Source: JASHPR01 sp963844655 (GTDB lineage Bacteria > Actinomycetota > Actinomycetes > Streptosporangiales > Streptosporangiaceae). Taken from it: 64,000 bases of DNA. Positions 35,297 through 44,444 of the stretch are shown here, in pieces (position 1 is the first letter of the stretch; each line of letters starts with the position of its first letter). The DNA lies in the NCBI GenBank assembly GCA_963844655.1, contig CAWJPA010000007.1:310001-374000 (forward strand). Direction: 5' to 3'. The notes beneath the pieces are model-generated. The model saw only the letters and a program-made list of their open reading frames with translations, searched no databases and had not been told where the DNA came from. The position numbers were made by a program, and so were the translations under genes.

Positions 35297-37297
35297 ATGG
35301 GCTCGTTTACCCAGCTTGATCGCAACGCCCTGGAGTGGCGGGGTGAGCGCGAAATCGTCCGCATCGAGGCCTGGGGTCCTGACGCCCTGCGGGCGCGCGG
35401 CACGGTCTGGTCGGAGATCCGCGACGAACTCCCCGGCGCCCTGCTCGACGGCGGGCCGGCTCAGGCCGAGGTGGACATCACCCCCGACGGAGCCCGGATC
35501 AGTAACGGCCGGATAGCGGCCGAGGTGACCCCGGGCGGCCGGCTGCGCTTTCTGCGCACCACCGACGGCGCCGAGCTGCTGATCGAGGCCAAGCAGCACT
35601 TCACCGGCCCCCCGTCGCGCCGGTACCGCTCCGCCGGCGGCGGCATGCACCACTACGAGGCGGTGTTCGAGGCGCACGACGGCGAGCGCTGTTACGGCCT
35701 CGGCCAGCACCAGCACGGCAGGCTGGACCAGAAGGGCGCCGTGGTCGAGCTCATCCAGCGCAACACCGAGGTGTCCATCCCGTTCCTCGTGTCCAGCCTG
35801 GGTTACGGCTTCCTGTGGAACCACCCGGGGATCGGCCGGGTCGAGCTGGGCACGACGGCCACGCGGTGGGTCAGCGAGGCCACCCGCCAGTGGGACTACT
35901 GGATCACCGCCGCGGACCAGCCCGCGGACGTGCTGCGCCGGTACACCGGCGTGACCGGACGGGCCCCCATGCTCCCGGACTGGGCGTCCGGCTTCTGGCA
36001 GTGCAAGCTCCGCTACAGGAACCAGGACGAGCTGCTCGGCGTGGCCAGGGAGCACAAGCGGCGCGGGCTGCCGCTCTCGGTCATCGTGGCCGACTACTTC
36101 CACTGGACCCACATGGGCGACTGGCAGTTCGACCCCGAGGAGTGGCCGGACCCGTCGGCCATGGTGGACGAGCTGAACGGGCTCGGCGTGAAGCTCATGG
36201 TGTCGGTCTGGCCCACGGTCAACCCGCTGAGCGACAACTACGCCGAGATGGAGGCCGATGGCCTGCTGGTCGCGAACGAGCAGGGCATCGGCGTGCACCT
36301 GCCGATCACGGACACCAAGCAGCCGGGCAAGGCGCTGGTGAGCTACTACGACTCGACCAACCCCCGGGCCCGCTCGTTCATATGGGAGCAGGCCAAGCGG
36401 GGCTACTACGCCCACGGAGTCCGCACCTGGTGGCTGGACGCCTGCGAGCCTGAGCTGCGGCCCGAGCAGTCGGGCAACCTGCGCTACCACCTCGGCCCCG
36501 GCCTGGAGGTCGGGAACATCTACCCGCTGCTGCACGCCCAGGGCTTCTTCGAGGGCATGCGCGACGAGCAGGAGGACGAGATCGTCCTGCTCTGCCGGTC
36601 CGCCTGGGCGGGCAGCCAGCGCTACGGCGCGCTGGTCTGGTCCGGTGACATCGACTCCACGTTCGACGACCTGCGGCGCCAGATCACGGCCGGGCTGAAC
36701 ATCGGGCTGTCCGGCATTCCGTGGTGGACCACGGACATCGGCGGCTTCAAGGGCGGGGACATCACCACCCCGGGCTTCCGCGAGCTCATCGTGCGCTGGT
36801 TCCAGTTCGGCGTGTTCTCGCCGGTCTGCCGGCTGCACGGCGTCCGCGAGCCGCGGAGCGCGGACGACGGGGCCTCGCAGACCGGCGCGGACAACGAGGT
36901 CTGGTCATTTGGCGATGACGTCTACGAGATCCTGCGCCGCTACCTGCTGCTCCGGGAGCAGCTGCGGCCCTACGTCATGGACTGCATGCGCTCGGCCCAC
37001 GAGACCGGCCTGCCGGTGATGCGCCCGCTGTTCCTGGACTTCCCGGCCGACCAGACGGCCTGGGAGGTGGACGACCAGTTCCTGCTGGGCGAGGACGTCC
37101 TGGTCGCGCCGGTGATCACCGAAGGGGCACGGGAGCGGTCCGTGTACCTGCCAGCCGGAGCCGGCTGGCGGGACGCCTGGACCGGTGCCACCTGCCGCGG
37201 CGGCGAGCGGATCACCGCGGCCGCCCCGCTGGACACGATCCCCGTCTACCTGCGTGACGGCGGCCGGGTCGAGCCCTTCGGGGGTGAGCCTGGGTGA
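35297..37297 (+). CDS. glycoside hydrolase family 31 (alpha-glucosidase/alpha-xylosidase type)
   Basis: 666 residues with an N-terminal beta-sandwich, (beta/alpha)8 barrel and C-terminal beta domains. Nucleophile Asp381 in WWLDACEPE; acid/base Asp451 in WSGDIDSTF, followed by GLNIGLSGIPWWTTDIGGF-type substrate loop residues. VADYFHWTHMGDWQFDPEEWPD is typical of alpha-xylosidase/alpha-glucosidase clades, quoted here by its ends VADYFHW and PEEWPD. No signal peptide, so it acts on imported oligosaccharides. Coupled to the sugar permeases by a GTGA overlap. Confidence 0.93.
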   Translation: MGSFTQLDRNALEWRGEREIVRIEAWGPDALRARGTVWSEIRDELPGALLDGGPAQAEVDITPDGARISNGRIAAEVTPGGRLRFLRTTDGAELLIEAKQHFTGPPSRRYRSAGGGMHHYEAVFEAHDGERCYGLGQHQHGRLDQKGAVVELIQRNTEVSIPFLVSSLGYGFLWNHPGIGRVELGTTATRWVSEATRQWDYWITAADQPADVLRRYTGVTGRAPMLPDWASGFWQCKLRYRNQDELLGVAREHKRRGLPLSVIVADYFHWTHMGDWQFDPEEWPDPSAMVDELNGLGVKLMVSVWPTVNPLSDNYAEMEADGLLVANEQGIGVHLPITDTKQPGKALVSYYDSTNPRARSFIWEQAKRGYYAHGVRTWWLDACEPELRPEQSGNLRYHLGPGLEVGNIYPLLHAQGFFEGMRDEQEDEIVLLCRSAWAGSQRYGALVWSGDIDSTFDDLRRQITAGLNIGLSGIPWWTTDIGGFKGGDITTPGFRELIVRWFQFGVFSPVCRLHGVREPRSADDGASQTGADNEVWSFGDDVYEILRRYLLLREQLRPYVMDCMRSAHETGLPVMRPLFLDFPADQTAWEVDDQFLLGEDVLVAPVITEGARERSVYLPAGAGWRDAWTGATCRGGERITAAAPLDTIPVYLRDGGRVEPFGGEPG

Positions 37298-38271
37298 CCG
37301 GGACCATCCGCGGCGACCACGCCCCGGCCACCGAGGCGCCGCCGCGCGCCTCCGGCGCGGCCGCCAGCGCCCGCCGGCGGGCCCGGGTGCTGCGCTGGGC
37401 GCGGTGGGCGTTCCTGGTCCCGGCCGGCGCCTACGTCCTGTTCGCCTTCGCCGTGCCTGTCGTCTACAACCTGATCCTGAGCTTCGAGCAGACCTCCCCG
37501 GCGACGATCGCCGACCTGTTCGCGCCGTTCGCCGGGTTCGCCAACTACACGGCGACCGTGGGCCAGAGCGCCACCCAGAGCGTGCTGCTGCACACGCTGC
37601 TGTTCACGGTCGGCTCACTGTTCTTCCAGTTCCTGATCGGCTTCAGCCTGGCGCTGCTGTTCCAGGTCAGGTTCCCCGGCGGTGTCCTGGCCCGCTCCCT
37701 GGTCATCGTGCCCTGGCTGCTGCCCTTCCTGATCACCGGCACCATCTTCCGCTTCCTGTTCCAGCTCGAGGCGGGTGCGGTCAACCAGCTGCTCTCGGCG
37801 CTGGGCCTGATCAGCCAGCCGATCGGGTTCCTGCTCTCGCCGCACTGGGCGTTCACTGTCGTCCTGATCACCAACATCTGGCTGGGCATCCCGTTCTTCA
37901 CCGTGCTGCTCTACAGCGCGCTCCAGGATGTGCCGCCCGAGATCAGGGAGGCGGCGATGATCGACGGCGCCTCGTTCTGGCCACGGCTGACCCGGGTCAC
38001 GCTGCCGATCATCCGCCCGGTGATCGAGGTCACGTTCGTGCTCGGCTTCGTGTTCACGGTCAAGGTGTTCGACATCGTCATCGGCCTGACCAACGGCGGC
38101 CCGGCGAACTCCACCCAGCTGATCGCGACCTGGGCCTACAACCTCTCGTTCCAGGAGTTCGATTACGGCGCGGGCGCGGCGGTGAACACGGTGCTGCTGC
38201 TGATCGCCCTGCTGGCCGCGCCCGTCTACATCCGCCTCAACCGGTCCTCGCTGCGGGCGGGTGCGGCATGA
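37294..38271 (+). CDS. sugar ABC transporter permease, MalF type
   Basis: 325 residues, starting with GTG inside the GH31 stop (GTGA). A roughly 40-residue cytoplasmic N-terminus precedes six helices, the first being WAFLVPAGAYVLFAFAVPVVYN-like. The EAA loop is PEIREAAMIDGASFWPRL, which contacts the ATPase. Of the carbohydrate uptake transporter-1 (CUT1) family. No ATPase gene is in the cluster; actinobacteria often use one shared MsiK-type ATPase for many CUT1 systems. Confidence 0.92.
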   Translation: MTGTIRGDHAPATEAPPRASGAAASARRRARVLRWARWAFLVPAGAYVLFAFAVPVVYNLILSFEQTSPATIADLFAPFAGFANYTATVGQSATQSVLLHTLLFTVGSLFFQFLIGFSLALLFQVRFPGGVLARSLVIVPWLLPFLITGTIFRFLFQLEAGAVNQLLSALGLISQPIGFLLSPHWAFTVVLITNIWLGIPFFTVLLYSALQDVPPEIREAAMIDGASFWPRLTRVTLPIIRPVIEVTFVLGFVFTVKVFDIVIGLTNGGPANSTQLIATWAYNLSFQEFDYGAGAAVNTVLLLIALLAAPVYIRLNRSSLRAGAA

Positions 38272-39095
38272 CCAGGCGGCGCACGTTCATCAAGGTCCTG
38301 GCCGGTACCGGCGCGTTCGCCGCGCTGGCGGTGCTGCTGTTCCCGCTCTACGCGGTGATCATCGCCTCGTTCGAGACCAACTCACAGCTCATCGGCACCA
38401 GCTACAACTGGTACCCGCCCACCCCGAACCTGGACAACTACCGGCAGGTCATCACCACGCAGGGCAGCCACCTGGTCAGCAGCCTGATCATCGCGGTCGG
38501 CACCACCCTGCTGACCCTGGCCGTGTCGCTGCCGGCGGCGCATGCCCTGGCCCGGTACCGGTTCCGGGTGACGGCCGTGATCGTCGGGTCGCTGCTGGTC
38601 GCGCAGATCCTGCCGTCGATCGTCATCGCCAACTCGCTGTTCGTCCTCTACCACAAACTGCACCTGCTGAACTCTTACGTGGGGCTGATCCTGGCCGACG
38701 CGACGTACGCGGTGCCGTTCAGCATCCTGGTCCTCCGGGCGTTCATGCTCAGCCTGCCCCCGGACGTCCTGCAGGCCGCCCGGGTGGACGGCGCGTCGGA
38801 ATGGAAGACGTTCCTGCGGGTCGTGCTGCCGATGAGCCGCTCGGCCATCATCACCGTGGCCCTTTTCGCGTTCCTCAACGGCTGGGGTGACTTTATCTTC
38901 GCGCTCACGCTGCTGTCCGGCGGCACATTCCAGCCGGTCACGCTGAGCATCTACAACTACATCGGCGAATTCACGCAGAACCTCGGGGCCGCGATGGCGC
39001 TGGCCGTATTCGCGGTTCTGCCCGCCGCCATGATGCTGATCGCCGCGCAACGGTATATCGCCGCAGGACTCACCGTCGGGTCTGTGAAGGGATAG
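38268..39095 (+). CDS. sugar ABC transporter permease, MalG type
   Basis: 275 residues, ATGA overlap with the MalF-type gene. Six helices; the EAA loop DVLQAARVDGASEWKTFL is near residue 180. LPAAHALARYRFR and PSIVIANSLFVLYHKL are typical CUT1 segments. It forms the second half of the membrane channel for the glycoside taken apart by the GH31 enzyme. Confidence 0.92.
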   Translation: MTRRRTFIKVLAGTGAFAALAVLLFPLYAVIIASFETNSQLIGTSYNWYPPTPNLDNYRQVITTQGSHLVSSLIIAVGTTLLTLAVSLPAAHALARYRFRVTAVIVGSLLVAQILPSIVIANSLFVLYHKLHLLNSYVGLILADATYAVPFSILVLRAFMLSLPPDVLQAARVDGASEWKTFLRVVLPMSRSAIITVALFAFLNGWGDFIFALTLLSGGTFQPVTLSIYNYIGEFTQNLGAAMALAVFAVLPAAMMLIAAQRYIAAGLTVGSVKG

Positions 39096-39107
39096 GTGAC
39101 TGCACAC

Positions 39108-40376
39108 ATGAAACCAAGAAGACGGGCTCTGCCCATCGCGGTCGGGCTCGCCGCACTCTGCCTGGTCGCCGCGGCCTGCTCGTCAGGGTCGGGCGGCGGC
39201 AGCAGCAACGGCAAGGTCACCATTACCGAGTTCGACTACTTCACGTCGGGTGGCAGCAACACGGCCGTCAACTGGTACAACAAGAAGTTCGAGGCCGCCC
39301 ACCCGGGAGTTACGGTCAAGCGTGAGGTCGTCCCGTTCGCGAACCTGATCACCAAGGTGCTCCAGGACGCTAGCGCCCAGGACATGCCCAGCATCGTGAT
39401 GCTGGATAACCCGAACATTCCCCAGGTCGCGGCCACGGGCCAGTTGCGCCCGTTCAATAACCTGCCCGGCTTCACGACTCAGGGCTATTACGCCGGCTCG
39501 ATGAATGAATGCAAGTTCAAGGGGTCCTATTACTGCTACCCGATCGGCACGAACTCGCTCGGCATCTTCTACAACAAGCAGATGCTGGCCGCCGCGCACC
39601 TGCAGCCGCCGACGACCTGGGCCGAGCTTCAGTCCGACGCCAAGAAGCTCACCAAGAACGGCGTCTACGGGTTCGCGTTCGACGCCACCGCGGACGAGCA
39701 GTCCACCTGGCAGCTCGAGCCGTTCTTCTGGACCAACGGCGGCAGCCTGTCCAACGTGGACACGCCAGCGGTGGAGCAGTCCCTGCAGCTGTGGGTGAAC
39801 ATGGTCAAGGCCGGGTCCGCCTCCAAGTCGGTTCTCCAGTGGGGCCAGGACCCTGACCTCAACCAGCAGTTCGAGCACGGCAAGGCCGCCATGATCGAGG
39901 ACGGTCCGTGGATCTTCCCCGAGCTCAACGCGTCCGGCATGCAGTACGGCAAGCAGTTCGGGATCGTGCCGATCCCGGTCCGGCAGGCCGGCCAGACCGT
40001 GGTCGCGCCGCTGGGCGGCGAGACCTGGACGCTCGGCGCCTCGGGCAGCGATCAGCAGCAGAAGCTGGCCTGGGACTGGATCAAGGGCATGCAGGTGCCG
40101 TCGACCATGACCCACGTCACCTCGCTGATGTACTACCTGCCGACCAAGCCCGCGGTCACCGCCCAGGTGCTCAAGGGCGGCGCGGAGTACACGGTCTTCG
40201 CCAAGGAGACGCTGACTGCCCGCGGGCGGACCACGGAGTACGGGGCCAACTACCCCAAGGTTTCCGAGGCCATCTGGACCGCGATCCAGGCCGCGATCTC
40301 CGGGTCGTCGTCCGTGGACAGCGCGCTGCAGCAAGCGCAGTCCACCATTTCCGGGATACCTAAGGTCAGCGGGTAA
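39108..40376 (+). CDS. sugar ABC transporter substrate-binding lipoprotein
   Basis: 422 residues from ATG 39108, preceded by AGGTGA at eight bases; an in-frame GTG at 39096, directly after the permease stop, is the alternative. Signal peptide with lipobox VAAAC, then Ser/Gly linker. Family 1 binding protein: FEAAHPGVTVKREVVPF, NSLGIFYNKQML, GKAAMIEDGPWIF. Last gene of the operon; a strong hairpin follows. In such operons the binding protein is often made in excess. Confidence 0.92.
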   Translation: MKPRRRALPIAVGLAALCLVAAACSSGSGGGSSNGKVTITEFDYFTSGGSNTAVNWYNKKFEAAHPGVTVKREVVPFANLITKVLQDASAQDMPSIVMLDNPNIPQVAATGQLRPFNNLPGFTTQGYYAGSMNECKFKGSYYCYPIGTNSLGIFYNKQMLAAAHLQPPTTWAELQSDAKKLTKNGVYGFAFDATADEQSTWQLEPFFWTNGGSLSNVDTPAVEQSLQLWVNMVKAGSASKSVLQWGQDPDLNQQFEHGKAAMIEDGPWIFPELNASGMQYGKQFGIVPIPVRQAGQTVVAPLGGETWTLGASGSDQQQKLAWDWIKGMQVPSTMTHVTSLMYYLPTKPAVTAQVLKGGAEYTVFAKETLTARGRTTEYGANYPKVSEAIWTAIQAAISGSSSVDSALQQAQSTISGIPKVSG

Positions 40377-40397
40377 CAGTCCGCCCTGACCTGATCT

Positions 40398-40429
40398 GGG
40401 CGGCTCCCCGCACCCGCGGGGAGCCGCCC
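40398..40429 (+). terminator. hairpin terminator of the sugar operon
   Basis: GGGCGGCTCCCCGC (40398-40411) pairs perfectly with GCGGGGAGCCGCCC (40416-40429) over a four-base loop. No T-run follows, as is common in high-GC actinobacteria. Confidence 0.7.
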
Positions 40430-40509
40430 GCATCGTTGCTCGCGCCCGGCCCGGGCTAAGCCCTTCGCTCGGGAGCGCTGCCGGCCTACACTCGCTGGGA
40501 GGTGATCTG

Positions 40510-40752
40510 ATGGACGACGTCAGCGAGCGGTTCCTCGACCTGCTCCATGACCTTGAGGAGGTCACTCGCTGCCTCCCGCCGGAGCGGGCGCATGAGCAGT
40601 TCGACGCGACCACGCTCCAGGTGTTCTGGAAGCGGTGGCCTGGCGTGTCATCCTGGGCGGGCTCGCTGTGGCGATTGCTCTCCGAGGAGATGTCCGGGCC
40701 GTCCACTCCGCACCAGGACCCTGAGCTCGATGAGGTCGGGGACAGTGGCTGA
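40510..40752 (+). CDS. small protein of unknown function
   Basis: 80 residues. GGGAGGTGATC before the ATG is a near-ideal ribosome site, which argues that this is a real gene. Acidic, with two tryptophan-rich turns (FWKRWPGVSSWAGSLW) and no cysteines or signal. It ends inside the start region of the CBS-domain gene, so the two are probably co-transcribed. I do not recognise the family. Confidence 0.55.
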   Translation: MDDVSERFLDLLHDLEEVTRCLPPERAHEQFDATTLQVFWKRWPGVSSWAGSLWRLLSEEMSGPSTPHQDPELDEVGDSG

Positions 40753-41134
40753 GACGGCGAAGCTCAAGGACCTGATGAACACCAGCGTGGTCACGGTAGC
40801 GCCGGAGACCACGGTCGCCGAGGCGGCCGCCGGGATGGTGCAGGCCAGGGTCGGGTCAGTGGTGGTCCTGCAGGCATCGTTCCTGGCGGGCATCCTCACC
40901 GAGCGGGACGTGCTGCGTGCCGCCGCCTCGGGCGAGGATCTCTCGGTGTCGCAGGTCTCGGTGTGGATGTCGAAGGACCCACAGTTCGCCACGCCGGACA
41001 TGTCGGCCGAGGAAGCCTCGCAGATCATGCTGCTGAACGGGTTCCGGCACCTGCCGGTGCTCGAAGGCCGCGTGGTCTGCGGCGTGGTGAGCATCCGCGA
41101 CCTGTTCGCAGCCAAGATCCGCCGTCCCGGGTAG
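40745..41134 (+). CDS. tandem CBS-domain protein
   Basis: 129 residues from GTG 40745; ATG 40730 in the same frame is an alternative. Two CBS motifs form one Bateman module: DLMNTSVVTVAPETTVAEAA, VGSVVVL, GILTERDVLRA, then MSKDPQFATPD and VVSIRDLFAA. Such stand-alone modules bind adenine nucleotides and regulate partner proteins. It overlaps the preceding small gene by eight bases. Confidence 0.88.
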   Translation: MAETAKLKDLMNTSVVTVAPETTVAEAAAGMVQARVGSVVVLQASFLAGILTERDVLRAAASGEDLSVSQVSVWMSKDPQFATPDMSAEEASQIMLLNGFRHLPVLEGRVVCGVVSIRDLFAAKIRRPG

Positions 41135-41150
41135 CGCCGGCTCCCCGGCC

Positions 41151-41768
41151 GTGGACAAGCAGGCCAAGGGCGGATGGCAGTGGAGCCGCACCGCACAGAC
41201 CCAGCGCGCGCTGCTCGATGCCGCCCGCGCGGTCTTCACCGAGCGCGGTTTCTCCGACGCGAGCATCGCCGACGTGGTGGAGCGCGCGGGCTCCAGCGTC
41301 GGCAGCCTCTATCACCACTTCGGCGGCAAGAGCGAGCTGTTCCTCGCCCTGTGGCAGGAGCACCAGGCCGCGCACGAGCAGGCCGCGAGCGACGCGGTGG
41401 CCGAGGCCAGGAAGAACGGGGTCACCGACCGGGGTGAGCTCTTCGCCGCGGGCGCGCGGGCCTTCCTCGAAGGCAGCTGGCAGCGGCGCGATCTCGCCCT
41501 GCTGTTCCTGTCCGGGGACGGCCCGCCCGGGTTCGAGGTCATGATGCGGCGGCGCGAGCGGGAATGGGCGGGCCGCAGCGACATCCTGCTGCACCTCGCC
41601 GACACGGCCCTGGACCGGCTCTACGCGTCCGTCCTCACGTCGCTGATCGGCGAGGGCGCCCGCGAGGTGGCCGCGTGCAGGAACCGCCGCCAGGCCAGCC
41701 AGATCATCGGCGCGGTGACCGAGTACGCCCGGCGGCTGCTGGACGGCGGACCCTGGAAGCCAGGCTGA
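41151..41768 (+). CDS. TetR-family regulator, likely for the acyl-CoA module
   Basis: 205 residues, GTG start. The N-terminal helix-turn-helix is ADVVERAGSSVGSLYHHFGGK, near residues 43-63, and the variable C-terminal helical ligand domain ends with EYARRLLDGG. It is on the same strand and 44 bases upstream of the first acyl-CoA dehydrogenase, so it may control that operon, with a CoA thioester as a plausible ligand. No clear ribosome site is seen at the GTG. Confidence 0.85.
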   Translation: MDKQAKGGWQWSRTAQTQRALLDAARAVFTERGFSDASIADVVERAGSSVGSLYHHFGGKSELFLALWQEHQAAHEQAASDAVAEARKNGVTDRGELFAAGARAFLEGSWQRRDLALLFLSGDGPPGFEVMMRRREREWAGRSDILLHLADTALDRLYASVLTSLIGEGAREVAACRNRRQASQIIGAVTEYARRLLDGGPWKPG

Positions 41769-41812
41769 ATGGGATTCTAGGATTGTCTTGAGCACGTGGC
41801 GGGAGATGAGCG

Positions 41813-43027
41813 ATGGACCTTGACCTCGGCCCTGAGATCGCGCAATTCCGCGCCGAGCTGCGGGACTGGATCGCGGCGGAAACCCCGGACGGCCTGGCCG
41901 GCCTGGCCGACTGGAACATGGCGCCCACCGGGGGCGGCTACCGCAGCGCGGACGTGGTCGAGGCCATGGACCAGCCCGCGTACGCGGCCTGGGAGCGCAA
42001 GCTGGCCGACGCCCGGCTGATCTGCCCGCAGTGGCCGGAGGAGTACGGCGGGCAGGGCCTGGACGCCGTGCGCCTCGCGGTGCTGAACGAGGAGTTCTAC
42101 CGGGCCGGGGTGCCGCGCGTATACCGCGGCATGGGCGAGGCCCTGGTCGGCCCGTCGGTGATCGTGCACGGAACGCCCGCGCAGCGGGCGCACTTCCTGC
42201 CCGGCATCGTGTCCGGCGAGGATGTGTACTGCCAGGGTTTCTCCGAGCCCGGCCACGGCAGCGACCTGGCCGGCGTCCAGACCCGGGGCGTGGTCGACGG
42301 CGACGAGATCGCGGTCAGCGGGCAGAAGGTCTGGACCTCGGGCGCATCCCGGGCGACCATGATGTTCGCGCTGGTCAGGACCGACCCGGGCGCGGAGAAG
42401 CACGCCGGTCTTTCCTACGTGCTGATCCCGTTCACCGGCCCCGGCGTCGAGTACCGGCCGATCCGGCAGATGTCCGGGGCGGACGAGTTCTGCGAGGACT
42501 TCCTCGACGGCGTCCGGGCGCCGCTGTTCAACGTGATCGGCGGCCTCGGCCACGGCTGGCGGGTGGCCATGACCACGCTCGGGCACGAGCGCGGCGGCCA
42601 GGTCACGGTGCAGCACCTGGGCTACGAGCGCGAGTTCTGGGAGCTGGTCGACACCGCCCGCAAGTACGGCCGCGACACCGACCCGCTGGTCCGCCAGCAG
42701 CTGGCCTGGGTCTATACCGGCGTGCAGCTGATGCGGTTCAGCGGGCTGCGCACGCTGGCCGAGGTCGCCGAGGGCCGCGCCCCGGGACCCGAGGCCTCGG
42801 TGGCCAAGCTCTTCTGGAGCGAGTACCACAAGCGGCTGGGCGAGATCGCGGTCGGCATCGTCGGCGCCGACGCGCTGCTGCGGCCTGAGGGCCCCGGCTA
42901 CCCGACCACGGCCTGGCAGAACGTGTTCCTGGCCAGCCGGGCCGGCACCATCTACTCGGGCACCAGCGAGATCCAGCGCAACATCATCGGTGAACGGGCC
43001 CTCGGCCTGCCCAAGGGGCCGAAGTGA
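41813..43027 (+). CDS. acyl-CoA dehydrogenase, subunit 1 of a probable heteromer
   Basis: 404 residues; GGGAG lies ahead of the ATG. FAD-binding segments: CQGFSEPGHGSDLA and KVWTSGASRA. The end has IYSGTSEIQRNIIGERALGL; where medium-chain enzymes have the catalytic Glu (YEGT) this protein has Ser. Its GTGA overlap with a second, shorter dehydrogenase matches the paired FadE proteins that form alpha2beta2 enzymes in steroid side-chain oxidation. It would introduce the alpha,beta double bond in a CoA thioester. Confidence 0.9.
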   Translation: MDLDLGPEIAQFRAELRDWIAAETPDGLAGLADWNMAPTGGGYRSADVVEAMDQPAYAAWERKLADARLICPQWPEEYGGQGLDAVRLAVLNEEFYRAGVPRVYRGMGEALVGPSVIVHGTPAQRAHFLPGIVSGEDVYCQGFSEPGHGSDLAGVQTRGVVDGDEIAVSGQKVWTSGASRATMMFALVRTDPGAEKHAGLSYVLIPFTGPGVEYRPIRQMSGADEFCEDFLDGVRAPLFNVIGGLGHGWRVAMTTLGHERGGQVTVQHLGYEREFWELVDTARKYGRDTDPLVRQQLAWVYTGVQLMRFSGLRTLAEVAEGRAPGPEASVAKLFWSEYHKRLGEIAVGIVGADALLRPEGPGYPTTAWQNVFLASRAGTIYSGTSEIQRNIIGERALGLPKGPK

Positions 43028-44133
43028 AACTCACGGTCAGCGACGAGCAGCGGGCGCTGCGCGACTCGGTGCGCCGGTTCCTGGCCGACCGGGCGCCCCT
43101 GGCCCGGGTGCGCGAGCTCATGGACACCACGGACGGCATCGACCGGGCGGTGTGGGACCAGGCCGGTACCCAGCTCGGCCTGCAGGGCATCGCGATCCCC
43201 GAGGCGTACGGCGGCGCCGGGTTCACGTTCGCCGAGCAGGCCATCGTGCTCGAGGAACTCGGCGCCGCGCTGTACGGCGGGCCGTACCTGGCCAGCGCCG
43301 TGCTCGCGGCCACGGCGCTGATGGCCAGCCCCGACGAGGCCGCCCGGCGCGAGCTGCTGCCCGAAATCGCCTCCGGCCAGACCGTGGCCACGCTGGCCTT
43401 CACCGAGGACGACGGGTCCTGGGCACCCGAGGCGATCAGGCTCGCCGCGTCCGGTGCCGGCGCGGGCTGGGTGCTCGACGGGCACAAGAGCTTCGTTCTG
43501 GACGGGCACACCGCGGACCTGATCCTGGTCGTGGCCCGGGCCGGCCCCGGGCTGTCGCTGTTCGCCGTGCCGCCCGGCGCGCACGGCCTGGCCCGGCGCG
43601 GCCTGCCCACGCTGGACCAGACCCGCAAGCTCGCCCGGCTGGAGTTCGACTCGGTGCCCGCGCGGCGCATCGACGGTGACGGCGCGGCGGTGCTCGGCCG
43701 CACCCTGGACGTGGCGGCGATCGCGCTGGCCGCCGAGCAGCTGGGCGGCGCCCAGCGCGCGCTCGACATGGCGGTGTCCTACGCCAAGGAGCGGGAGCAG
43801 TTCGGCCGGCCGATCGGCAGCTTCCAGGCCATCAAGCACCGCTGCGCCGACCTGCTGCTCGAGGTCGAGTCGCTCAGGTCCGCGGTCGGCTACGCGGCGG
43901 CCGCGGTGGCCGAGAACTCCGCCGAGATCCCCGTGGTCGCGTCGCTGGTCAAGGCGTACGCCTCCGACGTGTATTTCCACGTGGCCGCGGAGAACATCCA
44001 GATCCACGGCGGCATCGGTTTCACCTGGGAACACGATGCGCACCTCTACTTCAAGCGGGCCAAGGCCAGCGAGCTGTTCCTCGGCGACGCCAGCTATCAC
44101 CGCGAGCACCTGGCCGAGCGCATCGGCGTCTGA
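43024..44133 (+). CDS. acyl-CoA dehydrogenase, subunit 2 of a probable heteromer
   Basis: 369 residues, GTG start overlapping the partner stop. N-terminal FTFAEQAIVLEELGAALYGGPYL is typical of the smaller FadE partners, quoted by parts EQAIVLEELG and YGGPYL. The C-terminal IQIHGGIGFTWEHDAHLY is present, but the GTSEIQR tail is absent, so it should need the first subunit for a complete flavin site. Both proteins probably act as one complex. Confidence 0.9.
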   Translation: MKLTVSDEQRALRDSVRRFLADRAPLARVRELMDTTDGIDRAVWDQAGTQLGLQGIAIPEAYGGAGFTFAEQAIVLEELGAALYGGPYLASAVLAATALMASPDEAARRELLPEIASGQTVATLAFTEDDGSWAPEAIRLAASGAGAGWVLDGHKSFVLDGHTADLILVVARAGPGLSLFAVPPGAHGLARRGLPTLDQTRKLARLEFDSVPARRIDGDGAAVLGRTLDVAAIALAAEQLGGAQRALDMAVSYAKEREQFGRPIGSFQAIKHRCADLLLEVESLRSAVGYAAAAVAENSAEIPVVASLVKAYASDVYFHVAAENIQIHGGIGFTWEHDAHLYFKRAKASELFLGDASYHREHLAERIGV

Positions 44134-44332
44134 CGCCCGCCCCGCGCCCGCCCGGCCTCCGCGTACGGGGCGATGAGACGGGCCCGCCCAGCCGCGTCCG
44201 GCAGCTGTCCCTGCCACCGCGCACGCGGAGGTACGACGGGGCCGCTCAATCGCGTAATGGCACTTGGGTTGTTTTGGGTTGCCCAAGGCGGGTAGCCAAG
44301 GGCGAGCTTGCCTACAGGAGAGGAACGATCCG

Positions 44333-44407
44333 ATGTACATCGGTATTGGGACAGTCGTACTCATCGCGATTATCGTGCTCGTCGTCTTTATGCTGCGCCG
44401 AGCCTGA
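44333..44407 (+). CDS. 24-residue single-helix membrane peptide
   Basis: MYIGIGTVVLIAIIVLVVFM followed by LRRA: one hydrophobic helix with a positive C-terminal end. AGGAGAGG sits nine bases before the ATG. Short hydrophobic peptides of this design are common in actinobacterial genomes, with unknown role. It lies alone between the dehydrogenase and HAD genes. Confidence 0.55.
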   Translation: MYIGIGTVVLIAIIVLVVFMLRRA

Positions 44408-44444
44408 TCACCTCGAACGACGAGATGGCCGGCGCGGATCGGAC

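Noticed and set aside
35219..36838. 539-codon minus-strand frame over the GH31 gene
   Set aside because: Antisense shadow of a clear GH31 enzyme; covers the promoter and mini-ORF region and has no recognisable domain.
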